A stretch of 52,691 nucleotides of DNA from Paraburkholderia oxyphila NBRC 105797 (GCF_000685075.1 NZ_BAYD01000067.1:1-52691); one strand, 5' to 3'; positions 14,654 to 24,501 are shown, numbered from the stretch's first letter. Notes: generated by a model from the sequence alone, not told the origin. Translations and numbers: made by a program.

Positions 14654-16015
14654 CACTCTCCTCCATTCGCTATCCAAAATTAATACTTCATGGACCGCCG
14701 GTCAACGCACAGCGGCGCACCAACACCCATTGCCTTTAGCGGGCGATTTCCTTCACGTGTCGCGCCTCGTCGACATGTAAAGAAGAATAGACAAGAGTCA
14801 CGAGCGTGCGCAGCCCCGTTTATGCGTTTGAGAATGTGAAATTCGCATACCGAATTGTGCGGCGCAATATCACTACATCAGAGCATCCGGTTACTCAGGA
14901 ATACTACGGTTATAACGATCACCGTAAGCACTGCTGCTCTCTGTCCCTATCCACCGGTCGGTGATGAAGCCTCGACAAATCCGCAGAGACATCAAACACG
15001 GATGTACGACCTTGACTCATTCATTGTCTGCATTCATAAACCAGTATAACCGGTTTATATATGACAGACGCAAATTGCTACTCAGTGTTTACCCCTGAAA
15101 TCACATATTAAAGGTTACAGATGTGGGCAATCGATGGATGGTGCGCTTGTTCGACGAGCGCCGTCTCACTCCATCTCCTTTGATACGATCAATGAACCGC
15201 TCCGCTCCCTTGGAGAGGGCGTCGGAACAGCGGTGTTTGAGTTCTATCGTTCTACGTACGCGAATGCCCAGAACGGTTGACTCGTAAGGGGCCATAGATG
15301 GCAATCTGATCCCCACCGGAATTGAACTGAAACCCGAAAGTTGGACACCGAGATGTAAGGTTTATGGGAAGATACATGGAGCAAGCCAAGTGGCAGCAGT
15401 CAGGGACGAATGTTGGCGAGGGCGTCTGAAGTCCGTCGCGAGTCCGCTTCAACGTGACGGGCGAATACGAAGACAAATTCAATCAAGGCGGTCCGAACCC
15501 ATTCGCTCGAGCGTCCGGCGACTGCCGCACGAAGATGACAAAGAGGACAGCACCCTGCAATGCGAAGCAACAGAACTTCGCTCGTGAACGGAGCGCCAAG
15601 ACCACCTTGGCGAACTGAGCAATCCGCGGATGGAGAAGCCCTGGCTAACGAAGCTCGAAGCCTTGGCTCGCGTGTATTGTCGGCTACCGCAATAGGAGCG
15701 CACGCCGATCGTGATTGAACTGAGGCTCAAGGGACTGAGTCCAGCGGGATCGCTCGCTCGTCATCGAATTTCGTAGTGTCCGGAGGCAGGCCCGACTCCG
15801 TTGTGCTGCAGTTCGTTCTGGCGAGCCTGCTGGCTTTGTGATGTTGGTCTTGCCGGCCGGCACAAGGTTCTGGCACATGTGACCGACATGCACGCGGGCG
15901 TCAAATCTTGTGGTCGCGTCAAATTTGCGAGTCGGGTATGGCTTTTTTGGGGGGCTGCAGGCGATGATGTAACCAGTAAAGCTTTATTTTATGAGCATCA
16001 AACGCTCTGCCAGTT
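14654..16015. other. Long gene-free stretch
   Basis: About 1.35 kb without a convincing gene. It holds the dyad at 15036-15058. Around 15323-15349 the text resembles an IS3-type element end, but no transposase is nearby. Short open frames on both strands show no domains. It may be eroded insertion sites. Confidence 0.4.
15036..15058. promoter_or_regulatory. Dyad ATAAACC-N9-GGTTTAT, candidate CGNR-regulator site
   Basis: Perfect 7-bp arms. Contains ACCAGTATAACCGGTT, which differs by one base from the sequence at 16651-16666 upstream of the CGNR regulator. About 385 bases upstream of the amidase copy 1 start. Confidence 0.45.
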
Positions 16016-16597
16016 TTATTGGCCCGGGGACAGTTCATGCCTGCGCTTGAATGTGTGTGCTTTCGCGCGGCTGCCACAACGCTGCATCGAACACCATCGA
16101 CGTTGTCCCGTCGGCGAAGTGTCCACGAATAGCATTGCGCAATCGGGTTGGTCACACGCTTTCACACGATGACGCAAAGGCCCGGTTACGAGCTCGATTG
16201 CATCGCGCGCAATAATTGAGAGCGTAGTCGCAAACGGATCCTCTGAAATGACGGAAACGGTGCCAGATACAGAATTCAGCTGCGGTGTGCCCAACGGATA
16301 CCGTGCGGCATCATTTACTACTGCGACCGCGCCGTCCGGGAGATTGCCCTCCATCGAGCCTTTCACCAATCTCCAGATCGCTTCTCGCAACTCCAAGAGT
16401 TGCGCCTCACTCTCGCTCGATAGCTTCGGATAATCTGCAAAAAGGCCAGCCGCCCTCAACCACCGCCCACACGCGCCGGAAACTGCCAGGACGTCCTTTG
16501 GCACCGACGCACGCCGACGGACGGTTGCTGCCAAATCCAGTGACAGCCGCCCCGAGTTGAACCGAAATTCATTTTCCACAGATCGAGCGTGTACCAT
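16016..16597 (-). CDS. CGNR zinc-finger (ABATE domain) regulator
   Basis: A 193-residue protein. The N-terminal ABATE-type domain begins FNSGRLSLDLAATVRRR, and the C-terminus is a CGNR-type zinc finger CDQPDCAMLFVDTS...RRWCSMQRCGSRAKA. Four cysteines are in place, with the family CGNR box reading CGSR. Such proteins are thought to be stress-linked transcription regulators. A 12-bp palindrome (TTAACCGGTTAA) lies 60 bases upstream, and related sites lie upstream of the flanking amidase and SDR operons. It may control itself and both neighbours; that is inference. Confidence 0.8.
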   Translation of the reverse strand: MVHARSVENEFRFNSGRLSLDLAATVRRRASVPKDVLAVSGACGRWLRAAGLFADYPKLSSESEAQLLELREAIWRLVKGSMEGNLPDGAVAVVNDAARYPLGTPQLNSVSGTVSVISEDPFATTLSIIARDAIELVTGPLRHRVKACDQPDCAMLFVDTSPTGQRRWCSMQRCGSRAKAHTFKRRHELSPGQ

Positions 16598-16650
16598 GCA
16601 GTCGTCCTGGTTGAGTTGACGAGAGCCCGCCTGCTTCCAGGCTCCAGAAC

Positions 16651-16670
16651 ACCAGTTTAACCGGTTAAGC
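16651..16670. promoter_or_regulatory. Palindrome TTAACCGGTTAA upstream of the CGNR gene
   Basis: The palindrome covers 16657-16668, preceded by ACCAG. The run ACCAGTTTAACCGGTT is shared, with one mismatch, with 15040-15055. It is 54 bases before the CGNR start, suiting autoregulation. Confidence 0.5.
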
Positions 16671-17183
16671 TAATCAATGCACCCCCTGGTGGGCGGCGAC
16701 GAAGGCGAGTCATCGGCGAACGCAACGCGTCGACCACAAAGCATTTAACAGACAAAGCTTGCACTGTTTGATAGTCAAATCTCGCGCACGAGCTATGGAT
16801 GTTGAAATGAAACAACCCGAAACTGACAAACAACCGCAAGATACGTAATTCAAGCTGCTTGACATCGTCGACTGTGCCACGTCGAGCAAACGGCACGATC
16901 GTGGTGCCAACGGTTCAGATGGGCAAGAGAGAAGTGCATTTATAAGCTGCGAAAGCCTGAAGGGTACGAAGCGACAGGTCCCGGCGACATAAATTCGCGA
17001 ACCAATGCCGGAGAGGGAAGCTTTTGCGATCATTTTGACGTGTCCGCCGGAGCGCGTCACCTGACCCGGCTCAAACAGACTGACGAGAATGCGCAGGTGC
17101 GGCAATTTCAAGCCGCAGGGGAAGGACCGTTCAGTCGGATCGTTGCCTACGCCGAGTATGTCCCTCGGGCGGAATAACTGAAT

Positions 17184-17196
17184 GGTTATAACTGGT
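17184..17196. promoter_or_regulatory. Related site GGTTATAACTGGT upstream of the SDR operon
   Basis: Reverse complement ACCAGTTATAACC, the same core as the other two sites with one extra T. About 270 bases upstream of the SDR start. Confidence 0.35.
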
Positions 17197-17393
17197 GCGG
17201 AAAAAGTGATTTGCCGTACTTTGCCGGGTCTAGCTAACCTCTGCTAACAGTTCCTTGGGCAAACGCATAGCCATCAACAAGCGTTACCCAATTGGTATAG
17301 CAAGCGTGATGCAAGCCCCTCAGAGCAGCGCCCGCAAGACCATCGGGCTCGCGGGCGGCGGCGCATAAGCGGCACATCAAACAGGAGGCAAGC

Positions 17394-17420
17394 ATGAGCG
17401 ACAGCTCTCGCGCCGGGTGA
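17394..17420 (+). other. Eight-codon ORF with strong ribosome site
   Basis: ATG at 17394 after CAGGAGGCAAGC, reading MSDSSRAG then TGA. It lies 46 bases upstream of the SDR start. It could be a leader peptide or the start of a truncated former gene. Confidence 0.3.
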
Positions 17421-17466
17421 GCGGGCCGCGCCCACGACTCCAATGAAAAACCGGGAGGAAACCAAT

Positions 17467-18258
17467 ATGGCGTATTCCGAACTACCCGTCTGCATGATCA
17501 CGGGTGCAGCCAGCGGCATAGGCGCCGCATGCGCACGGCGTTTCGCGCGCGCCGGTTGGGCGGTCGCGATCGGCAACTTCAACTACGACACGCGCGCCGC
17601 GGCGCTGACTGTCGCGGCGGAGTGTTGCACCGACGGGGCTCCGACGTTCGTATTCGACGCCGACGTCGGCAGGAACGACGATTGTCGCCGTGTGGCCGAC
17701 GAAGTCTGCGCTCACTGGGGACGTGTCGATGCGCTGATCAACAGCGCGGGGACCACACGCGTCGTGCCACATGCGAACCTCGCGGAGATCGACGACGCCG
17801 AGTTCGAGCGCGTCTATCGCGTCAACCTGATCGGCATGTTCCAAATGACGCGAGCGGCCGCGCCTTTGTTGCGCCAGACCGCGATGCAGGAGCGCACGTC
17901 CAGCGTGATCAACATTTCGTCCCTGGCTGGACTCAACGGGACGGGTTCGTCGATCGCCTACGCGGCATCGAAAGGGGCAGCCAATACGCTGACGTTGTCG
18001 CTGGCGCGTAACCTGGCACCGCACATTCGCGTGAATGCGATCGCGCCGGGCATGGTCGACGACGGTCTGCTGCAAAACGTGCTCGACGCGCACGTTTATG
18101 AGCGTGTCGTCGCACGGTTGACCGAAGCGGCGCCGCTCAAGCGCGTCTCGCAGCCCGCCGAGGTCGCCGAACTGGCCTGGTTCCTCGCCACGCATGCCCC
18201 TGCGATCACCGGACAGGTGATCTCCATGGAAAACGGCTTGCTGCTCGCCGGCGGGTAG
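17467..18258 (+). CDS. SDR-family oxidoreductase
   Basis: A 263-residue classical SDR with TGAASGIG near residue 11, the NSAG motif, the catalytic Ser in NISSLAG, YAASKGA and the PGMVDDG loop. The ATG at 17467 has CGGGAGGAAA in front and is better supported than an in-frame ATG at 17443. First gene of a run with an IlvD/Edd dehydratase, a beta-hydroxyacid dehydrogenase and an MHS transporter. That composition suggests uptake and stepwise oxidation/dehydration of a polyhydroxy or hydroxy acid. The DNA is very GC-rich, unlike the stretches on either side. Confidence 0.9.
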   Translation: MAYSELPVCMITGAASGIGAACARRFARAGWAVAIGNFNYDTRAAALTVAAECCTDGAPTFVFDADVGRNDDCRRVADEVCAHWGRVDALINSAGTTRVVPHANLAEIDDAEFERVYRVNLIGMFQMTRAAAPLLRQTAMQERTSSVINISSLAGLNGTGSSIAYAASKGAANTLTLSLARNLAPHIRVNAIAPGMVDDGLLQNVLDAHVYERVVARLTEAAPLKRVSQPAEVAELAWFLATHAPAITGQVISMENGLLLAGG

Positions 18259-18289
18259 CCGTAGCAATTTCAGACAAAGGGAGCCCATC

Positions 18290-20041
18290 ATGGCCGATTT
18301 GCACAAGCATCGTTCGCGCGCCATCGTTGACGGCGTGACGCGAGCGCCACATCGCGCTTTTCTGCGCGCCACCGGCATGGACGAAGCATCCATGCAAAAG
18401 TCATTCGTGGCGATCGTTGACACGTTCGGTGAGAACTCACCGTGCTCGATGTCGTTGAACCAGGTTTCGGACAACGTGCGGCTCGGTGTGGCCGCCGGTG
18501 GCGGGGTGCCGATCCGCGGCTCCGCAATTTCAGTCACCGACGGAACGTCGATGAATCATTCCGGCATGCGCATGAGTCTGGTTTCGCGCGAGATCGTCGC
18601 GGATAGCGTCGAGGTGTTCGTGCGCGCGCATGGATATGACGCGCTCGTTGGCGTGGCCGGTTGCGACAAATCGCTACCGGGCATTCTGATGGGGATGGTG
18701 CGCGTCAATCTCCCCGGCGTGTTTCTATTCGGCGGCGCGATGCTGCCGGGTGTCGCGCCCGGGCGGATTCCCGGCGACGCAGCATCGCCGCAGCAGGCGA
18801 CGATTCTCACTACGATCGAGGCGGTGGGCACGACGCAGCGAGGCGGCATGTCGCGCGAGACGCTCGATGCCATTGAGCGGCAATGCACGCCAAGCGTGGG
18901 CGCCTGCCCCGGGCAGTTTACGGCAAACACGATGGCGATGGTCGCCGAGGCGCTCGGGCTCGCTCCGCTCGGATCGGCGATGGTGCCGGCGGTTTACAGC
19001 GAGCGCCTGGCGATTGCGCGGCGCGCGGGCGAGACCGTCATGCGCATGCTGCACGCGGGCGGGCCGCTGCCGCGCGATCTCGTCACGCGCAAGAGCCTCG
19101 AGAATGCATGTGCGGCAGTGGCGGCCACGGGCGGTTCGACCAACGCCGCGCTGCACATCCCAGCGATTGCCCACGAAGCGGGCCTGCGCTTCACGCTCGA
19201 CGACGTTCAGCGCGTGTTCGAGCGGACTCCGCTGATCGGCGATCTGCAGCCGGGCGGACGCTATCTCGCGCAGGACCTGCATCATGCCGGAGGCGTGCCC
19301 GCCGTGCTCAACGCGCTGTTGGCAGGCGGCCATTTGCACGGCGAGGTCCTGACGCTCGAGGGCGTATCGCTCGAAGAGGCGCTGCGCGGCTTCGGCGGCC
19401 CCGATGGGACGGTAGTGCGCGGTTGCGACGAACCGCTCAGCAATAGCGGCGGCCTCGTCATTCTGCGCGGCAACCTCGCGCCGGACGGCGCCTGCCTGAA
19501 GACGGCCGGGCTCAAGTCTCTGGTGTTCTCGGGCACCGCGCGCGTCTTCGAATCCGAGGAGGACTGTATGGCGGTGGTAGCGCGGCACGCATATAAGGCC
19601 GGCGAGGTGCTTGTGATCCGCAACGAGGGGCCGAAGGGCGGACCGGGCATGCGCGAGATGCTGAGCGTGACGGCCGCCATCTACGGTCAAGGGATGGGTG
19701 AGAAAGTCGCGCTGCTCACGGACGGCCGGTTCTCTGGCGCCACGCGCGGCATGTGCGTTGGCTATGTCGGTCCGGAAGCTGCAGCTGGCGGGCCGATCGC
19801 GTTGCTGCGGGATGGTGATCATATTCAAATCGACGCACGCGCAGGCACCTTGCGGGTCGAACTCTCCGACGAGGAACTGGCGCGGCGCCGCGCGGCCGCC
19901 GTGCCGTTCGCGCGTGGGCGCCTGGGCGGCGTTCTCGAAAAATATCAGGCGCTGGTGCAACCCGCGCACCTCGGGGCGGTCACGCACTCGGGCGGTGTCC
20001 CTTGGCCCTACGAGGCGCCCACGCCGGGGGACGCGGCATGA
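18290..20041 (+). CDS. IlvD/Edd family dehydratase
   Basis: A 583-residue dehydratase of the dihydroxy-acid/sugar-acid dehydratase family, which removes water from 2,3-dihydroxy acids to give 2-keto acids using an Fe-S cluster. Cluster cysteines are visible as C52 (ENSPCSM), C125 (AGCDKSLPG) and C206 (VGACPGQFTANTM). The C-terminal segment DGRFSGATRG is also present. The context (SDR, HIBADH-like enzyme, transporter) favours a catabolic sugar-acid role over branched-chain amino acid synthesis. Its stop overlaps the next start by 4 bases. Confidence 0.9.
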   Translation: MADLHKHRSRAIVDGVTRAPHRAFLRATGMDEASMQKSFVAIVDTFGENSPCSMSLNQVSDNVRLGVAAGGGVPIRGSAISVTDGTSMNHSGMRMSLVSREIVADSVEVFVRAHGYDALVGVAGCDKSLPGILMGMVRVNLPGVFLFGGAMLPGVAPGRIPGDAASPQQATILTTIEAVGTTQRGGMSRETLDAIERQCTPSVGACPGQFTANTMAMVAEALGLAPLGSAMVPAVYSERLAIARRAGETVMRMLHAGGPLPRDLVTRKSLENACAAVAATGGSTNAALHIPAIAHEAGLRFTLDDVQRVFERTPLIGDLQPGGRYLAQDLHHAGGVPAVLNALLAGGHLHGEVLTLEGVSLEEALRGFGGPDGTVVRGCDEPLSNSGGLVILRGNLAPDGACLKTAGLKSLVFSGTARVFESEEDCMAVVARHAYKAGEVLVIRNEGPKGGPGMREMLSVTAAIYGQGMGEKVALLTDGRFSGATRGMCVGYVGPEAAAGGPIALLRDGDHIQIDARAGTLRVELSDEELARRRAAAVPFARGRLGGVLEKYQALVQPAHLGAVTHSGGVPWPYEAPTPGDAA

Positions 20042-20931
20042 AACCGATGCGGGTGGGTTTCTGCGGGCTGGGGCTGATGGGCGTACCTATGGCGCGCCGC
20101 CTGCTCGGGGCCGGCGTGGCGCTGCGCGTCTGGAACCGGTCGCCGAACAAGGCGTGGACGCTGGCGGCAGCGTCTCGGGCGAACTGTACGGTCTGTTCGA
20201 CGCCAGCCGAGGTGGCACGGCAGGCGGACCTCATTGTGCTGTGCCTGACCGACGGCGCGGCGGTTGACGCAGTCACCTTCGGCGCAGAGGGGCTGGCGGT
20301 GGGCGCAGGCACGGCGGGCGCAGCGCCGCTCATCGTCGATCATTCGAGCGTGGCGCCGTCGTTGACGCGGACCCTGGCGGTGCGCTGGCACGCGGCAACC
20401 GGTGGCGCGTGGGTCGATGCTCCGGTGTCCGGGGGAACCTCTGGCGCGGCGGCCGGCACGCTGGCGATCATGGCCGGCGGCAACGAAGACGCCGTTAAGT
20501 CGATCGAACCGCTAGCCGCTCACTACGCCGCGCGCGTCACCCGCATGGGCGATATCGGCACGGGGCAGGCGACGAAGCTTGCCAACCAGACGATAGTCGC
20601 GACCGCGATCGCCGCGCTTGCGGAAGCGACGCTGCTGGCGCGGCGCGCGGGCATAGACGCGGGGCGGATACCGGAGGCGCTGCGGGGCGGCTGGGCTGAC
20701 TCGGTGCTGCTGCAAACGGTGCAGCCGCGCATGCTGGCACCAGTCGCGCAGGCAACGGGAACGATCCGCACGATGCTCAAGGATTTCGACGCGATTCAGG
20801 CGCTGGCGCACGAAACGGGCGCGCCCTTGCCGCTTGCCGGCCTCGTGCGGCAATGGTTGGCGCGCGCGGTCGAAGCCGGCTACGGCGATGCGGATATTTC
20901 GCAGATCGTGCAAGTCCCCATGAGCGGCTAA
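20038..20931 (+). CDS. NAD(P)-dependent beta-hydroxyacid dehydrogenase (HIBADH/TSR family)
   Basis: A 297-residue member of the 3-hydroxyisobutyrate / tartronate semialdehyde reductase family. The Rossmann motif GLGLMGVPMARRL is at the N-terminus, followed by DAPVSGGTSGAAAGTLAIMAGG and the catalytic Lys in GQATKLANQ. The ATG at 20038 overlaps the dehydratase stop (ATGA). It probably reduces or oxidises the short beta-hydroxy acid made in this operon; the substrate is not determinable. Confidence 0.9.
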   Translation: MKPMRVGFCGLGLMGVPMARRLLGAGVALRVWNRSPNKAWTLAAASRANCTVCSTPAEVARQADLIVLCLTDGAAVDAVTFGAEGLAVGAGTAGAAPLIVDHSSVAPSLTRTLAVRWHAATGGAWVDAPVSGGTSGAAAGTLAIMAGGNEDAVKSIEPLAAHYAARVTRMGDIGTGQATKLANQTIVATAIAALAEATLLARRAGIDAGRIPEALRGGWADSVLLQTVQPRMLAPVAQATGTIRTMLKDFDAIQALAHETGAPLPLAGLVRQWLARAVEAGYGDADISQIVQVPMSG

Positions 20932-20988
20932 CCGATGCGTCCGTGCACTCATTGATGACGCCCGCAACCTGATCGACGGAAATCAAAA

Positions 20989-22302
20989 ATGGACACTGCC
21001 GAACTTGCCGTCGTCGACGGCACACGGGCACAGAAACGTGTATTGGCCGCGACCCTGGTCGGCACCACGATCGAGTGGTATGACTTCTTTGTCTACGCGC
21101 AGGCCGCCGGCCTGGTATTCGGGCCAGCTTTCTTCGCGCCAGTCGAGAAGCATAGTCCCGGACTCGCGCAGATCCTGTCATTCGCTTCCATCGGAATCTC
21201 GTTCCTGTTCCGCCCTCTTGGCGCGGCCATCTGCGGGCATTTGGGCGACCGCTTCGGCAGGCGCATCGTCCTGGTCTTCACGTTAATAATGATGGGCGCC
21301 GCGACCGCGTTGATCGGCGTGCTGCCGACCTACGCGCAGATCGGTCCGTGGGCCCCGATGCTGCTGATCGCACTGCGCATTTTGCAAGGCTTCTCGGCCG
21401 GTGGCGAATGGGGGGGCGCGGCGCTGATGTCGGTCGAGCACGCTCCCAGGCAAAAGCGCAGTCTATTCGGTGCCGCGCCGCAGATCGGTACACCGCTAGG
21501 CATGATCATTTCTACCGGCGTGCTATGGGTCCTCACCGAGACGCTTGGCAAGCAGGCGATGGCCGCATGGGGCTGGCGGCTACCGTTCCTGCTCTCCATC
21601 GCGCTGATCTTTATCGGCGCGATCGTTCGCCGCACTCTCGAAGAGTCGCCCGTGTACGAGGCGATGCGGGCGCGCCACAGGCAATCTTCCGCGCCGCTCG
21701 GCGAGCTGATGCGCAGCCACGGCGGCCAGGTCCTCAGCGCGGCGCTGATTTTCATGGCCAACAACGCGGTGGGTTACGTCGTGATCGCCTTTTTTATCAG
21801 CTATGGCCAAAAGGCGCTTCATATATCGCCGGGCACCATGCTGCTGATCGGTACGCTGTCGGCGGGCGGCTGGTTTGTATTTACGCTACTTGGTGGTTGG
21901 TTGGGCGACCGGCTGGGCCGCGTGCCGACGTTTCAGGTGGGATACGGGCTGATGGCAGCGTGGACTGTTCCGATGTGGTTCCTGATCGATACGGGAAATC
22001 CGGCGCTCTTCCTGCTCGCAGCGCTCGTGCTGACCGCCGCGCTTGGCTTGTCGTACGGGCCGCAAGCGGCGTTGTACGCTGAAATGTTTCCGGCCCGGGT
22101 GCGCTATTCGGGCGTGTCGGTCGGGTACGCTCTCGGAGCGATCCTCGGCGGCGCTTTCGCACCGGCGATCGCGCAATGGTTGATCACCAGCATCGGCAAG
22201 TCGTGGACGATCGGCGTCTATCTGGCGGGACTGTCGGTCATCTCCCTGATCGCGGTCTCGCTGGTGAAACACACGACGGGTATCGATCTCGACGCCGCGT
22301 AG
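20989..22302 (+). CDS. MFS transporter, metabolite:H+ symporter (MHS) type
   Basis: A 437-residue, 12-segment major facilitator. The MHS signature TTIEWYDFFVYAQAAGLVFGPAFF begins near residue 20, with the loop motif GHLGDRFGRR and ASIGISFLFRPLGAAI. MHS porters import organic acids such as citrate, alpha-ketoglutarate, shikimate or betaines with protons. It is the last gene of the SDR-IlvD-HIBADH run, so it most likely imports that pathway's substrate. Confidence 0.9.
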   Translation: MDTAELAVVDGTRAQKRVLAATLVGTTIEWYDFFVYAQAAGLVFGPAFFAPVEKHSPGLAQILSFASIGISFLFRPLGAAICGHLGDRFGRRIVLVFTLIMMGAATALIGVLPTYAQIGPWAPMLLIALRILQGFSAGGEWGGAALMSVEHAPRQKRSLFGAAPQIGTPLGMIISTGVLWVLTETLGKQAMAAWGWRLPFLLSIALIFIGAIVRRTLEESPVYEAMRARHRQSSAPLGELMRSHGGQVLSAALIFMANNAVGYVVIAFFISYGQKALHISPGTMLLIGTLSAGGWFVFTLLGGWLGDRLGRVPTFQVGYGLMAAWTVPMWFLIDTGNPALFLLAALVLTAALGLSYGPQAALYAEMFPARVRYSGVSVGYALGAILGGAFAPAIAQWLITSIGKSWTIGVYLAGLSVISLIAVSLVKHTTGIDLDAA

Positions 22303-22893
22303 CGTTGCACCCTTACGTGGTTCCGCTCCGCACGCAAGGGGATGTGTGGCGTAGGGGTGGCGCATCCGGTGCAGGCTCACGCAACTCAGCTTGTCGGCCA
22401 GCTGCGGATGGTCATCTGCGACCTGATCTGCATACGTTTTAGAGACGCATCGCAGTGCCACGGGGGCAGCAATCGGACAGCCGCCGCGAGCGTCGCGATT
22501 GCGGACCACAGCCAGGTTAAAGAATCCTGGTCGGACACCTGAGAGTATGGCATTGCGTGCGTCCAACCGATGCACGGTGGTCGCGATCATTCAATCGACC
22601 TTCTATCGCGGTACAAGCCAAGAGCGACCATTCGTCACCGGAATAGCTGCTATTCCGGCTGCATCTCTACCTCGGTGCCTGGTGCGGCGGTCTAATACAT
22701 CCTATGCGGCCTTGTGCTCTGGACTGCGTTTGTGTCAACGAAGGGCCTGCATTCGCGAGTTTGATGGGGGGCCGACCGCGCAGCAGATCGAGCCACGGGT
22801 GCCGCAACACGTATTCAACGAGATCGACGACGCGTACCGCGTGTCGTGGTGACAGGCCGTCCCGACTCGATGCGGGGCTTGCCGGGAGCTGAC
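22303..22893. other. Gene-free stretch with a perfect palindrome
   Basis: No convincing gene. Contains the 21-bp palindrome at 22638-22658, about 235 bases before the GST start. Confidence 0.4.
22638..22658. promoter_or_regulatory. 21-bp palindrome, core CGGAATA-N5-TATTCCG
   Basis: Perfect 10-bp arms around one base. The 19-bp core has the same arms and spacing as the site at 26339-26357. A likely operator for a dimeric regulator not encoded nearby. Confidence 0.55.
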
Positions 22894-23592
22894 ATGCTTG
22901 ACCTCTATTACTGGACGACGCCTAATGGTCACAAAGTGACCATGTTTCTTGAAGAGGCGGAACTGCCCTACCGGATCGTTCCGGTCAATATCAGCCGCGG
23001 CGAGCAGTTCGCGCCGGAGTTTCTGCGGATCGCGCCCAACAACCGGATCCCGGCGCTCATCGACCACGCGCCAGCCGAGGGAAGCGCGCCGCTCGCACTA
23101 TTTGAATCAGGCGCGATCCTGCTGTATCTCGCCGAGAAAGTCGGGCGTTTCATTGCCAACGATATTCGCGGGCGGAACATGACACTGCAATGGCTCTTCT
23201 GGCAAATGGGCGGACTCGGCCCGATGGCCGGACAGAACCACCACTTTGTGCAGTACGCTCCCGATCCCCTGCCCTACGCGATCGACCGGTACGTTCGGGA
23301 AACATCGAGGCTTTACGGTGTTCTTGACAAGCATCTTTCGGACGGTCGCGAATACATCGCGGACGCCTACTCGATCGCCGATATGGCGTGCTATCCGTGG
23401 ATCGTGCCGCATGAGCGGCAACGACAGCGCCTTGAGGAGTTTCCTCATCTGGCCGCATGGTATGAGCGAACAGGCTCACGGCCGGCCACGATACGAGCTT
23501 ATGCTCGTGCGCGTGAAATCAATATGGCGCCGACGGTCGACGCTCAGTCCCGGACCATTCTGTTTGGACAGGGCAGCCAGAAGGCAGCGTGA
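22894..23592 (+). CDS. Glutathione S-transferase, YfcG/Nu-class-like
   Basis: A 232-residue GST-fold protein. The N-terminus is LDLYYWTTPNGHKVTMFLEEAELPY, whose TPNGHKV segment is typical of Nu-class/YfcG disulfide-bond reductases. The RIPALID segment and ESGAILLYLAEKVG bind glutathione. The C-terminal helical domain contains QWLFWQMGGLGPMAGQNHHF, also characteristic of that class. The ATG at 22894 has GGGAG in front; 16 upstream codons in frame are unlike the family. It is preceded by a palindromic site that may control it. Confidence 0.88.
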   Translation: MLDLYYWTTPNGHKVTMFLEEAELPYRIVPVNISRGEQFAPEFLRIAPNNRIPALIDHAPAEGSAPLALFESGAILLYLAEKVGRFIANDIRGRNMTLQWLFWQMGGLGPMAGQNHHFVQYAPDPLPYAIDRYVRETSRLYGVLDKHLSDGREYIADAYSIADMACYPWIVPHERQRQRLEEFPHLAAWYERTGSRPATIRAYARAREINMAPTVDAQSRTILFGQGSQKAA

Positions 23593-23859
23593 TCGTTCGC
23601 GCGTCGCCCGCGTAGTTCGACATGTCGCGGCCGCAGATCTTGCGCATACCCAGACTGCCGAACTGGAGCAGGAGAAATCTCTCTGCCGGGCGCACGCAAA
23701 ACGACGTTGAATTCCGGTCGGCGTCCGGAAAAATCGGCTTAAACCATAGCCTCTTGCGCACAGCGGTGATTACCCAAGCGGTGAGGTCCGGTCATTTGAG
23801 ATGCTGAACCGCAGGTACTCTGCCGCTCGCACGTTTGATCATCTTTATAAGTCAGGTAA

Positions 23860-24501
23860 ATGAAACGACTGCTCAGAATAGATTTCGTCTCAGATGTGGC
23901 GTGCCCATGGTGTGCTATCGCTTTATCTTCACTCGAACTGGCACTTTCGCATTTTGACGACACGGTCGATGTCGAATTGGTCATGCACCCGTTCGAGTTG
24001 AACCCTCACATGGTTGACGACGGCGAGCCTGTGATCGAGTACTTCGAAAGGAAATACGGCCGCACGGCGGAACAAGTAGCCCAGGTACAGGCAGAACTCC
24101 GCGAGCGAGGCGCGAAGGTGGGATTTACCTTTGGCCAGCGCTCCCGCGTGCATAACACTTTTGATGCGCACCGGCTCTTGCATTGGGCAGGAATTAAAGG
24201 CAAACAGGTAGCGCTCAAACGGGCACTACTTCAGGCGTATCATGGCGAAGACAAAGCGCCAGGCAACCGTGACGTTCTGGTCGAGGCTGCGGAATCTGTA
24301 GGCCTTAATGGTGCAGATGCTCGTGCTGTTTTGCAATGCAACGAGTACGCCCTTGAGGTACGTAAAAAAGAAGAAAAATATCAGGCGATGGGGATCAATT
24401 CGGTACCGTCAATCATCTTTGACGATCGGTATCTGGTAACTGGGGCGCGACCTGTTGAGTCTTTTGAACAAGCCATTAAAGAGATTCTGGCGGAACGTTA
24501 A
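23860..24501 (+). CDS. DsbA-family (FrnE-like) thiol oxidoreductase
   Basis: A 213-residue thioredoxin-fold protein of the DsbA/FrnE group. The active site CPWC is at residues 16-19 in SDVACPWCAIALSSLE, the central helical insertion is present, and the cis-Pro loop reads INSVPSIIF. There is no signal peptide, so it should act in the cytosol as disulfide isomerase/oxidoreductase or glutathione-type transferase. The ribosome site is weak (AGGTAA). Lower GC than its neighbours. The gene at 24720 is convergent. Confidence 0.88.
   Translation: MKRLLRIDFVSDVACPWCAIALSSLELALSHFDDTVDVELVMHPFELNPHMVDDGEPVIEYFERKYGRTAEQVAQVQAELRERGAKVGFTFGQRSRVHNTFDAHRLLHWAGIKGKQVALKRALLQAYHGEDKAPGNRDVLVEAAESVGLNGADARAVLQCNEYALEVRKKEEKYQAMGINSVPSIIFDDRYLVTGARPVESFEQAIKEILAER

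Larger units (their letters stand above)
16598..17393. other. Gene-free stretch before the SDR-IlvD operon
   Basis: About 800 bases with no convincing gene on either strand. Holds the palindrome at 16651-16670 and the half-matching site at 17184-17196. Presumed to carry the promoters of the CGNR gene and of the operon at 17467. Confidence 0.4.

Noticed and set aside
15323..15349. Text resembling an IS3-type element end (AAGTTGGACACC)
   Set aside because: No matching second end and no transposase fragment nearby; only a short similarity from memory.
17482..18537. 351-codon open frame opposite the SDR and the dehydratase start
   Set aside because: Antisense shadow of GC-rich coding DNA.
18725..19987. 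420-codon open frame opposite the IlvD/Edd gene
   Set aside because: Antisense shadow produced by GC-rich codons; no domain.
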